64,000 nt of DNA, taken from Ignavibacteriota bacterium. GTDB lineage: Bacteria > Bacteroidota > Ignavibacteria > Ignavibacteriales > Ignavibacteriaceae. The position numbers and the translations under genes are program-made. A model generated the notes under the pieces. The model was not told the origin of the DNA. It saw only the letters and a program-made list of their open reading frames with translations, and ran no database searches. The DNA is taken from NCBI GenBank assembly GCA_013285405.1, contig CP053446.1:434001-498000 (forward strand), written 5' to 3'. Each line of letters begins with the position of its first letter. Within the stretch, counting starts at the first letter, position 1. Below are positions 19,348 through 27,442 of the stretch, piece after piece.

Positions 19348-21855
19348 TTAGTTTTCTACTCGTCCGGGGGCTTTTGTTTCTTCGCCTGGTTTTGCAACTT
19401 CTAATGACTCATCGTAAAATACGAGGTCATCTGCACCTTCAACGTGCTTTGCAACTATCTTGGTTCCTTCTTTGAATGAACCACGAAGAATTTCTTCTGC
19501 CAATGGATCTTCAACATATTTCTGGATTGCTCTTCTTAAAGGTCTTGCACCAAACTTTTCGTCAAAACCTTTGTTGACAAGGAATTCTTTTGCAGTCTGA
19601 TCAAGAATTAAATCCATCTTATTCTCTTCAAGATTCTTGTATAATCCTTTTATTTCAATGTCGATGATCTGCATTATATCTTCCTTGTCAAGATTACGGA
19701 AGACAATTGTATCATCAATCCTGTTAAGAAATTCAGGATTGAATAATTTCTTCATGGCATCTTCAACAGTATCCTTCATCTTATCATACTGATCTTTTGG
19801 TTTCGAATCGCTAAATCCAAACGAACTTATTGTTTTTATATCTCTCGTTCCAACGTTTGAAGTCATAATAATAATAGTATTCCTGAAATCTACTTTTCTT
19901 CCAAGACTGTCAGTTAAAATTCCGTCATCAAGTACTTGAAGCAGAATACTGAAAATATCCGGATGAGCTTTTTCAATTTCATCAAACAGAACAACCGAGT
20001 AAGGTTTTCTTCTAACTTTTTCTGTCAGTTGACCGCCTTCTTCATAGCCAACATATCCCGGAGGAGCGCCAACGAGCCGTGATAAGGAAAACTTTTCCAT
20101 ATACTCGCTCATATCAATTCTAACAAGTGAATCTTCAGAATCGAAAAGATATCTTGCAAGTGCTTTGCATAATTCAGTTTTACCAACACCTGTTGGTCCT
20201 AAGAAAATAAAACTTCCTATTGGTCTGTTAGGATTTTTTAATCCTGCTCTGGTTCTTCTGATTGCCTTTGTAAGTTTTTTAATAGCTTCATCCTGACCAA
20301 CGATGAATTGCTTCAAAGCTTCATCCATTTTAAGAAGTTTTTCGGATTCAGTTTGTGCAATTCTGTTAACCGGGATTCCAGTCATCATTGCAACTACCGT
20401 AGCAATATCATCTTCGTTTACATCGTGAACTATATCTCTTGTCTTTGCATCCCATTCTCTTTTTGTTGATTCAAGATCAGCCTGGAGATTTCTTTCCTTG
20501 TCTCTGAGTCGTGCTGCTTCTTCATAATCCTGTCTCTTAACTACGGCAGCTTTCTCTCTTCTAACCTGTTCTATTTCTTCTTCAAGATCAAGAATTTCTT
20601 CCGGAACTTCAAAGTTACCCATATGAACTCTTGAGCCTGCTTCATCAAGAACATCAATAGCTTTATCCGGCAAATGGCGATCAGTAATATATCTGTTACT
20701 GAGTTTTACCGCAGAATCAATTGCAGCATCAGAATATTTTACGTGATGATGCTCTTCGTATTTGAATTTAATCTTTTCAAGAATTTGTCTTGTTTCATCA
20801 TAAGATGGCGGATCAACCATGACTTTCTGGAAACGTCTGTCAAGTGCACCATCTGTTTCAATGTGTTTTCTGTACTCATCGAGAGTTGTAGCGCCAATAC
20901 ATTGAATATCACCGCGCGATAACGCGGGCTTAAACATATTGGAAGCGTCAAGGGAACCGGAAGCTCCGCCAGCACCAACTATTGTGTGTAATTCATCGAT
21001 GAATAAAATAACATCCTTTGCTTTTTCAAGTTCATTCATCAGAGCTTTCATTCTCTCTTCAAACTGACCGCGGTATTTTGTTCCGGCAACGAGACCAGCA
21101 AGATCAAGAGTAACAACTCTTTTATCCTGTAAAATTCGGGGGACTTTCTTTTGAACTATCCGAAGAGCAAGTCCTTCTGCAATTGCTGTCTTTCCAACAC
21201 CCGGTTCACCAATTAGTACAGGATTATTTTTCTTTCTTCTGCTCAAAATCTGAGCAACTCTTTCAATTTCTTTTTCTCTACCAACAACAGGATCAAGCTT
21301 ATCGTCAATAGCAAGTTTTGTTAAGTCTCTTCCAAAATTATCGAGCACCGGAGTTTTAGTTTTTTCAGTTTTCCTATCAGGTGAAGTAACTTTGGCAGGA
21401 CCAGCATCTTTGTTTCCTTTGCTGCTCAGCAACGCATTTAGTTCTGATCTTGCTGAATCATAGGTAACATTGAATTGATGCAATATCTGGGTTGCAATAT
21501 TATCTTCATCTCTTAAAAGTGAAAGAAGCAAATGTTCGGTACCAATCACATCTGCTTTATAAATTTTTGATTCGATCTGAGTAATCTTTAAAACTTTTTC
21601 TGCTTGTTTTGTCAGTGGAATATTGCCAATCGTCAAAGTTCCACCAGAAGTTCTTACCGTATCTTCAATTGCTTTTTTCAGTTTCAATAAATCACAGTCA
21701 AGATTCCGTAATATTCTAACAGCAACACCCTGACCTTCCCTGATGATTCCGAGCAGAAGATGTTCTGTTCCGATATAATCGTGCCCCAGCCGAAGAGCTT
21801 CCTCCCGGCTCAATCTGATTACATCCTGTAATCTATCTGAGAAATTTCCGTCCAT
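19348..21855 (-). CDS. clpC: ATP-dependent Clp protease ATP-binding subunit ClpC
   Basis: An 835-residue AAA+ unfoldase. Two Clp N-repeats (about 1-145) precede the first ATPase with Walker [14 protein letters not shown] near residue 220. A UVR-type coiled coil follows (about 420-460, [16 protein letters not shown]), which distinguishes ClpC from ClpB. The second ATPase has Walker [13 protein letters not shown] near 550, then the C-terminal D2 small domain. It feeds proteins to ClpP and acts in protein quality control; clpP itself is not in the window. The start ATG has AGAGGAAAAAGATAA upstream. The C-terminal tail ([11 protein letters not shown]) is short. Confidence 0.96.
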   Translation of the reverse strand: MDGNFSDRLQDVIRLSREEALRLGHDYIGTEHLLLGIIREGQGVAVRILRNLDCDLLKLKKAIEDTVRTSGGTLTIGNIPLTKQAEKVLKITQIESKIYKADVIGTEHLLLSLLRDEDNIATQILHQFNVTYDSARSELNALLSSKGNKDAGPAKVTSPDRKTEKTKTPVLDNFGRDLTKLAIDDKLDPVVGREKEIERVAQILSRRKKNNPVLIGEPGVGKTAIAEGLALRIVQKKVPRILQDKRVVTLDLAGLVAGTKYRGQFEERMKALMNELEKAKDVILFIDELHTIVGAGGASGSLDASNMFKPALSRGDIQCIGATTLDEYRKHIETDGALDRRFQKVMVDPPSYDETRQILEKIKFKYEEHHHVKYSDAAIDSAVKLSNRYITDRHLPDKAIDVLDEAGSRVHMGNFEVPEEILDLEEEIEQVRREKAAVVKRQDYEEAARLRDKERNLQADLESTKREWDAKTRDIVHDVNEDDIATVVAMMTGIPVNRIAQTESEKLLKMDEALKQFIVGQDEAIKKLTKAIRRTRAGLKNPNRPIGSFIFLGPTGVGKTELCKALARYLFDSEDSLVRIDMSEYMEKFSLSRLVGAPPGYVGYEEGGQLTEKVRRKPYSVVLFDEIEKAHPDIFSILLQVLDDGILTDSLGRKVDFRNTIIIMTSNVGTRDIKTISSFGFSDSKPKDQYDKMKDTVEDAMKKLFNPEFLNRIDDTIVFRNLDKEDIMQIIDIEIKGLYKNLEENKMDLILDQTAKEFLVNKGFDEKFGARPLRRAIQKYVEDPLAEEILRGSFKEGTKIVAKHVEGADDLVFYDESLEVAKPGEETKAPGRVEN

Positions 21856-22255
21856 TTATCTTTTTCCTCTCTGTTTTATCGTATAAGTACTATTTTTTCC
21901 CTCTAAAAGTCCAACTAATATAAACATAAAATTTATTATTATTTCAACCAGTTTATTAAGTCACAGGCAATAATATCTTAGTCTAAAAATATCCGCAATG
22001 CATTATTTCAGTAAATAGTCCTTATTGACAAAATAAGTGCCAGTGGTTAACTATTAAATCTTTTGATTAAACTAAAAACCGAAGGCGATTTGATTCCAGT
22101 TTAAAACATCGGTTGAGACATTGAGGCAGATTATACTTCACAGATTGTAAAAGTGTGTCAGAAAGACCTGCTGAATTGATTTACAATAACGGAGAATTTG
22201 ATTCTTGAAAGAACTATATTTCCCAATCAAAAGAATAAAAAAAATTGGAGAGTAA
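21856..22255. other. Divergent intergenic region clpC/floA
   Basis: 400 bases separate two divergent genes and must contain both promoters. The sequence is AT-rich with no recognisable open frame. I do not see an inverted repeat of the CIRCE (HrcA) or CtsR type upstream of clpC. Confidence 0.6.
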
Positions 22256-23242
22256 ATGGAAGCAATAACAGGTCTATCTTTAGTAATAATCATAGCAATA
22301 TTCTTATTTCTTATATTAATTCTTTATTTCGTTCCCGTCAGGTTATATATAGCAGCGATTTCATCCGGTGTGAAAATCAGGATATTTAAGGACCTTATCG
22401 GTATGAGACTAAGAAGAGTTCCACCAAGTATAATAGTTGATAGTTTGATAAATGCAACAAAAGCAGGAATTAATGTTCACCAGGGTTTACTCGAAGCGCA
22501 CTACCTTGCAGGTGGTAATGTTAAGAAAGTTGTTGCTGCATTAATTTCCGCCGATAAAGCGAACATACATTTACCATTTGAGAGAGCTGCAGCAATTGAT
22601 CTTGCAGGAAGAGATGTACTTGAAGCAGTAAGGATGTCGGTTATTCCAAAAGTAATTGAAACACCCACAGTTGCTGCAGTAGCAAAAGATGGTATCCAGT
22701 TAAAAACTATTGCAAGAGTAACAGTAAGAGCAAATATTGACAGGTTGGTGGGCGGTGCAGGTGAAGCTACAGTACTTGCAAGAGTTGGCGAAGGCATTGT
22801 ATCCACAATTGGCTCAAGTAATTCACATAAAGAAGTATTAGAACATCCTGACAGAATTTCTAAAAGTGTTCTTGCAAAAGGATTGGATTCAGGAACTGCA
22901 TTTGAAATTCTTTCGATTGATATAGCCGATGTTGATATCGGACAAAATATTGGTGCTATGCTTCAGACAGATCAAGCAGAAGCTGATTTAAAAGTTGCAA
23001 GAGCAAAAGCTGAAGAGAGAAGAGCATCAGCAGTTGCGAGTGAACAGGAAAATATCGCTGAAGTTGCAAAGCAGAGAGCAAGAGTAGTTGAAGCTGAAGC
23101 TGAAGTTCCAAAAGCAATGGCAGAAGCATTCCGATCTGGCAGACTTGGTGTGATGGATTACTACCAGATGCGTAATATACAGGCTGATACTGAAATGCGC
23201 GATTCAATTGCAAAACCGCAGGAGCCGAAAAAGGGTAGTTAG
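22256..23242 (+). CDS. floA: Flotillin-like protein FloA (UPF0365/SPFH family)
   Basis: A 328-residue scaffold protein of functional membrane microdomains. One N-terminal hydrophobic hairpin (about 5-28) anchors it. The core [20 protein letters not shown], the stretch [20 protein letters not shown] and the long central SPFH domain are characteristic. An Ala/Glu-rich coiled coil follows (about 240-300, [20 protein letters not shown]) that drives oligomerisation. The start is supported by TTGGAGAGTAA before the ATG. It is followed after 3 bases by a small membrane protein and then a helicase, which look like one operon. Confidence 0.94.
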   Translation: MEAITGLSLVIIIAIFLFLILILYFVPVRLYIAAISSGVKIRIFKDLIGMRLRRVPPSIIVDSLINATKAGINVHQGLLEAHYLAGGNVKKVVAALISADKANIHLPFERAAAIDLAGRDVLEAVRMSVIPKVIETPTVAAVAKDGIQLKTIARVTVRANIDRLVGGAGEATVLARVGEGIVSTIGSSNSHKEVLEHPDRISKSVLAKGLDSGTAFEILSIDIADVDIGQNIGAMLQTDQAEADLKVARAKAEERRASAVASEQENIAEVAKQRARVVEAEAEVPKAMAEAFRSGRLGVMDYYQMRNIQADTEMRDSIAKPQEPKKGS

Positions 23243-23245
23243 TAA

Positions 23246-23812
23246 ATGGACAACTTATTCGAAATACTAATCTATGTTATAATCATTATCAGCTTTCTGA
23301 GCAGCATCTTTAAAAAGAAACAGCAACCTCAGAAAAAACCGCCGGTGCAGCAACCGCATCAAGAGGATTATTATCAAGTTGATGAGTCAAAAGTATCTGT
23401 CCCTCAATCTCAGCGAAAAGAGGAATATGATATAATGAGAGAACTTGAAGATTTCTTTAAAGTCGGAGAGGAAACTACTGTTGGAAAATTGCCAATCCCA
23501 AAAGTTCCATCCGAAAATATTCCAAAAATAGAAGAACACACAAAAGTAGAACGTCAGGAAATTCCAACTGTTATAGAACAAACTGAAGATGATTGGGCAC
23601 GGAAAAAAGACGAAGTTAGAAAACGAATGGCAAGAGTTGATTCGGGAGTTGAAAAACAAGCTGCGTTATTTGAAGAATCTTTAGAGAGGAAAGTTCAGTT
23701 CCAAAATGATTTAGTACTCTCTATCAGATCAAAATTCAGAAATCCATCAACACTGAAAGAATACATTATCTTTTCAGAAATATTAGGTAAGCCAAAAGCG
23801 TTTCGAAGATGA
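23246..23812 (+). CDS. Small membrane-anchored protein next to floA (unknown function)
   Basis: 188 residues: an N-terminal transmembrane helix (about 5-20, EILIYVIIIISFLSSIF), a basic stop-transfer (KKKQQPQKKPP), then a charged, proline-rich, probably disordered middle. A conserved-looking C-terminus reads LVLSIRSKFRNPSTLKEYIIFSEILGKPKAFRR. Similar short proteins ending in an EILG-P-K-x-x-R motif are common in Bacteroidota, to my recollection. Translation is coupled to its neighbours: 3 bases after floA and a 4-base ATGA overlap with the helicase. It may be a partner of the FloA scaffold, which is inference. Confidence 0.75.
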   Translation: MDNLFEILIYVIIIISFLSSIFKKKQQPQKKPPVQQPHQEDYYQVDESKVSVPQSQRKEEYDIMRELEDFFKVGEETTVGKLPIPKVPSENIPKIEEHTKVERQEIPTVIEQTEDDWARKKDEVRKRMARVDSGVEKQAALFEESLERKVQFQNDLVLSIRSKFRNPSTLKEYIIFSEILGKPKAFRR

Positions 23813-25827
23813 ACCAAAAAAAATATATACTAACACGGGTTGGTAAAGCGGGATTCGAAAAAAAAGTTGACGAATCCTGCCTGCCGGCAAGGCAGGCCAG
23901 TTTTGCTATAAATTATCAGCAGGAATTAAATCCATCACAGTACGAAGCTGTATCGGCTGTAAATGGTGCTTACTTAATAATCGCCGGTGCAGGAACAGGG
24001 AAAACAAGAACTTTAGTTTATCGTGTTGCAAGATTAATTGAATCCGGTTACGATCCGAATTCGATTTTACTTTTAACATTTACCAGAAAAGCTGCTAACG
24101 AAATGATGAAACGTGCATCGGTTTTATTGGACGATCGATGTTCAAAAATTCGCGGGGGAACTTTTCATTCCTTTGCTAATTTGACTTTACGAAAATATTC
24201 GAAAGCTGCAGGGCTTGATTCAAACTTTACAATTCTTGATCAGGGTGATAGTGAAGACATAATTAATTTGATTCGTTCTCAGGGTGGATTGATCAGTAAG
24301 GAAAGAAGATTCCCGAAAAAAGAAACGCTCAATAAAATTTACAGCTTATCAGCAAACACTGAAAGAGCTATTGAATTAATAATCGAGGAAGAGTATCCAC
24401 ATTTCTTACCCGAACTTGATGAGATATTAAAAATTCAGAAAGTTTTTGTTGAATATAAAAAGAGAAACAACCTGCTTGATTATGATGACCTGTTAATTTA
24501 TCTGAGAGATTTTCTTGCAAGTGGAAATGCTGCTGCTAAAAATCTTTTATCCACAATAAGTTTTGTTATGGTTGATGAATACCAGGATACAAACAAACTT
24601 CAGGCAGATATTGTAAAAGGATTAGTTCAGCATAACGGAAACGTGATGGTTGTTGGTGACGATGCACAATCAATTTATTCTTTCCGTGGAGCTAATTTCA
24701 AAAATATAATGGAATTTCCAAAACTTTTTCCTGAAGCTCAGATAATAAAGATTGAAGAGAATTACAGAAGTGTTCAAAGCATATTAGATTTTGCAAACCA
24801 CATTTACGATGGTGCAGTTGAGAAATACACAAAAGCACTTTACACGCGAAGACAAGGTGGTGATTTACCATTCATTGTTGCTGCAGCAAATGAAAATATG
24901 CAATCAAAATTTATTGTTGAAAAAATTCTTGAACTGATGGAAGAAGGAATAAATTTAAAAGATATCGCAGTACTATTTAGATCTTCTTTCTTTTCATTTG
25001 ATCTTGAAATAGAATTGGCAAAAGCAGGAATTCCTTTTCAAAAATTTGGCGGGATAAAATTCATTGAAGCTGCTCACGTAAAAGATGTACTCGCATTTCT
25101 TCGCATCGCATCAAATCCAAAAGACATCGTGAGTTGGTACAGAGTTTTGCTTTTGCATGATGGGATTGGACCAAAAACCGCTCAACGAATTCTGGATGAA
25201 CTCGCAACTGCAAAACTTACAATCGATGAAAATCCTGGAACTAAGAAACAGTTCGCTTATGAAAAAATAAAAGAGCTTTTTGTTTTTCTTTATAAGCTGA
25301 GAAACTCGCAAGCACCACCAAGTGAATTAGTCGGAATGATTTTCGAATATTATCATCCAATCTTCAAATTGAAATACGACGATTTTAATAAAAGAAGTAA
25401 AGACTTAGAAACACTTCAAAATATTTCTGAGAATTATCGTTCGCTTGATTCCTTCCTTGCTGATATGGCAATTGAACCGATCATAGATAGTGTAACTGAC
25501 ATCGGTGAGACAGATAAAGAAGATGAATACCTGACTCTCTCTACAATTCACTCAGCAAAAGGTTTGGAATGGCATTCAGTATTTGTGATTCATGCAGTTG
25601 AAGGTTACTTCCCTTCTGTAAGAGCAGTTGAAAGTTTGGAATCTTTAGAAGAAGAAAGAAGATTAATGTACGTTGCTTCAACAAGAGCAAAGCAAAATCT
25701 TTTTGTAACATATCCGATGCACATGTACAACAGGATTGATGGAATAACATTATCGAAGCCATCAAGATTTATTTCTGAAATGTCAACTGATAAAGCTCAG
25801 GGCTGGCTGGTTGAGGATGAGTTTTAG
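23809..25827 (+). CDS. UvrD/PcrA/Rep-type superfamily 1 DNA helicase
   Basis: A 672-residue 3'-5' helicase. The Q motif region (ELNPSQYEAV), Walker A GAGTGKT (60-66), motif Ia (LLLTFTRKAANEM), motif II (VMVDEYQDTN), motif III (VVGDDAQSIYSFRGA), motif IV (ENYRS), motif V (TIHSAKGLEWHSVFV) and motif VI (EEERRLMYVASTRAK) are all present. It should unwind DNA in repair or replication restart. Near the N-terminus residues 24-31 (CLPARQAS) are encoded by a 21-bp dispersed palindrome inserted in frame between the basic leader (FEKKVDE) and the Q motif. The ATG overlaps the upstream gene by 4 bases. Confidence 0.93.
   Translation: MNQKKYILTRVGKAGFEKKVDESCLPARQASFAINYQQELNPSQYEAVSAVNGAYLIIAGAGTGKTRTLVYRVARLIESGYDPNSILLLTFTRKAANEMMKRASVLLDDRCSKIRGGTFHSFANLTLRKYSKAAGLDSNFTILDQGDSEDIINLIRSQGGLISKERRFPKKETLNKIYSLSANTERAIELIIEEEYPHFLPELDEILKIQKVFVEYKKRNNLLDYDDLLIYLRDFLASGNAAAKNLLSTISFVMVDEYQDTNKLQADIVKGLVQHNGNVMVVGDDAQSIYSFRGANFKNIMEFPKLFPEAQIIKIEENYRSVQSILDFANHIYDGAVEKYTKALYTRRQGGDLPFIVAAANENMQSKFIVEKILELMEEGINLKDIAVLFRSSFFSFDLEIELAKAGIPFQKFGGIKFIEAAHVKDVLAFLRIASNPKDIVSWYRVLLLHDGIGPKTAQRILDELATAKLTIDENPGTKKQFAYEKIKELFVFLYKLRNSQAPPSELVGMIFEYYHPIFKLKYDDFNKRSKDLETLQNISENYRSLDSFLADMAIEPIIDSVTDIGETDKEDEYLTLSTIHSAKGLEWHSVFVIHAVEGYFPSVRAVESLESLEEERRLMYVASTRAKQNLFVTYPMHMYNRIDGITLSKPSRFISEMSTDKAQGWLVEDEF
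23876..23896. repeat. Dispersed 21-bp palindrome, copy 2 (inside helicase gene)
   Basis: This is the exact reverse complement of the copy at 9502-9522. It lies in frame in the helicase coding region and encodes LPARQA. Confidence 0.88.
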
Positions 25828-25841
25828 CCTCACTCCTAAAT

Positions 25842-25963
25842 CCTCTCCCCGAAGGGAAGAGGACTTTTATAAGAATTTATATCCAATAATTTATAATAAT
25901 AATAGCTACAAATTTTTGTTTAGAATAAACAACCACGACATTTCTCTTCCCTTGGGGAAGGGA
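25842..25963. repeat. Inverted pair of CCCC/GGGG palindromes between convergent genes
   Basis: CTCTCCCCGAAGGGAAGAG (within 25842-25862) and TCTTCCCTTGGGGAAGGGA (25944-25963 and neighbours) are two related palindromes in opposite orientation, about 80 bases apart in AT-rich sequence. They lie between the stops of the helicase and the DUF1028 gene and may serve as terminators for both. Confidence 0.6.
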
Positions 25964-25979
25964 TCAAGAGATGGGCCAA

Positions 25980-27392
25980 TTATCTCAGATAAATCATCTT
26001 CTTAGTTTCAACAAAACCTTGTCGTGCCTGCCCATTTTGGGAACTTGTTTCGGGATCTCCAACCCTCAACCGGTAAAAATATAATCCGCTTGATAATCCA
26101 GAGGCATCGAATTCAATTTCGAAGGTACCTGCCGGTTTTTCTTCGTTAACGAGTGTAGCAATTTCGTTTCCAAGTACATCATAAACTTTCAAAGTTACAA
26201 AGTTAGATTGCTTCGTTTCACTCTCAACGACATTTGGAATAGTATATTTGATTTTTGTGGATGGATTAAAAGGATTCGGAGAATTCTGATAAAGATGAAA
26301 ATCGTTTGGTGATACTGAATTATCTGAAATTGAAACAGGATTTGAATAAAAGACTATCGCTTTCCAGAAAATTGAAACAGTGTCAGTACCTGATATAACA
26401 ATTACACTAATAGTATCTGCTCCTTCCGCAACAGGAGAAGTAATAGTTGATTCATAAGTTCCATCTCCCAAATCAATAACTGAGCTTAATTGACCAATAC
26501 CTGTATTTGACAGAACAATTTGTTTTCCACTTGCAAGAAGCGTATCGGAATTATTTTTTGGCAAGATGGTTATTACTGCTTGTGAAGTTCCATTTGCTGG
26601 AATCGTATCAGGATTAATTTCAATCTGTGATAAAAACGGATCAACAGTATTGAACTTTGCTATCTTCCAATTATCAAACATAGTTTGAAGTGAATCAATC
26701 GGATCAGTTCCAATCGGAGTATCCGGCACAACAATCTGAAGATACGGAGTATTTCCATCACCAATTCTTACAACTTTTACAAAACCTGACTGAGAAGAAG
26801 TTCCTCTTACAGCACAACGAGTATCTGCCCCAACTATCTTTGCTGCCTGAAGTGTTGCCATCAGCCTGTCAGCTATTGGTCCGGATGTATTAAGAAAAGT
26901 TGTTTGCATTGTGTCGATAATAATCTGTCCAAGTAAAATATTTCCCTGTATTGAATAACCAGGACCGGTAACATGATTTTTATAGTTTAAACAATTTACA
27001 CCGGTGTAAGCTGCGCTTTCGCCATTTCTGGTTAAGTCAACAATACCATATTGACGAACGGTTGGATTTCCCTGGGCGTCATTTATTATCAACCAATCAA
27101 TTATTTCTTGTGGTGATAATCCTTCTAACATTTTATTGTGCGCATTTTGCTGATTGGTGGCGTTCCATGAAGCTTGTGTATGAATACCTCCAATGCCTTC
27201 AATTACATCACTTAGAATAAATGCACCTATTCCACCAATTGGACCAACACACGAAGCACCAGCACTTCCGATTTCTCCGGTTACAGTATCAACTGCAACA
27301 ATTGAGAATGTATCCTGCGCAAGGAGTTTAAATTGAATCAACAAGCTCAAAGCCAATAGAGTAAATGAATATTTCTGAATTAAATTTTTCAT
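25980..27392 (-). CDS. DUF1028 protein with Ig-like domain and T9SS sorting domain
   Basis: A 470-residue secreted protein. A signal peptide (to about 25) is followed by a DUF1028 domain (about 27-225). This domain begins DTFSIVAVDTVTGEIGSAGASC, is an Ntn-hydrolase-like family of unknown activity, and carries ASWNATNQQNAHNKMLEG. An invasin-type Ig domain (about 250-340, DTIPANGTSQAVITILPKN) and a T9SS type A sorting domain (about 370-470, YQNSPNPFNPSTKIKYTIP ... KKMIYLR) follow. The sorting domain contains two in-frame stretches (ESETKQSN and DPETSSQNGQARQG) that do not fit the family pattern and coincide with dispersed repeats. T9SS would deliver the protein to the surface or medium. Confidence 0.85.
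   Translation of the reverse strand: MKNLIQKYSFTLLALSLLIQFKLLAQDTFSIVAVDTVTGEIGSAGASCVGPIGGIGAFILSDVIEGIGGIHTQASWNATNQQNAHNKMLEGLSPQEIIDWLIINDAQGNPTVRQYGIVDLTRNGESAAYTGVNCLNYKNHVTGPGYSIQGNILLGQIIIDTMQTTFLNTSGPIADRLMATLQAAKIVGADTRCAVRGTSSQSGFVKVVRIGDGNTPYLQIVVPDTPIGTDPIDSLQTMFDNWKIAKFNTVDPFLSQIEINPDTIPANGTSQAVITILPKNNSDTLLASGKQIVLSNTGIGQLSSVIDLGDGTYESTITSPVAEGADTISVIVISGTDTVSIFWKAIVFYSNPVSISDNSVSPNDFHLYQNSPNPFNPSTKIKYTIPNVVESETKQSNFVTLKVYDVLGNEIATLVNEEKPAGTFEIEFDASGLSSGLYFYRLRVGDPETSSQNGQARQGFVETKKMIYLR
26017..26057. repeat. Dispersed repeat inserted in the sorting-domain coding region
   Basis: Read on the minus strand it runs GATCCCGAAACAAGTTCCC, then a CCCAAAATGGG-type hairpin and GGCAGGCACG. 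It encodes the stretch DPETSSQNGQARQG, which interrupts the usual RLRVG-FVETKKM junction of the sorting domain without changing frame. Confidence 0.6.
26205..26230. repeat. Dispersed GAAACGAAGCAATCT-type repeat inside coding region
   Basis: The minus strand reads GTGAAACGAAGCAATCT, a short repeat style widespread in Bacteroidota genomes to my recollection. It encodes SETKQS and separates IPNVV from VTLKVYD in the sorting domain, which are normally close together. Confidence 0.55.
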
Positions 27393-27442
27393 TTCTGTTT
27401 CGCAAATTTTAATGAATTCATTTTTAAATTACGAATTATTAA

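Noticed and set aside
25811..26005. Short plus-strand frame after the helicase
   Set aside because: It covers only the inverted palindromes between convergent genes and has no homology-like features.
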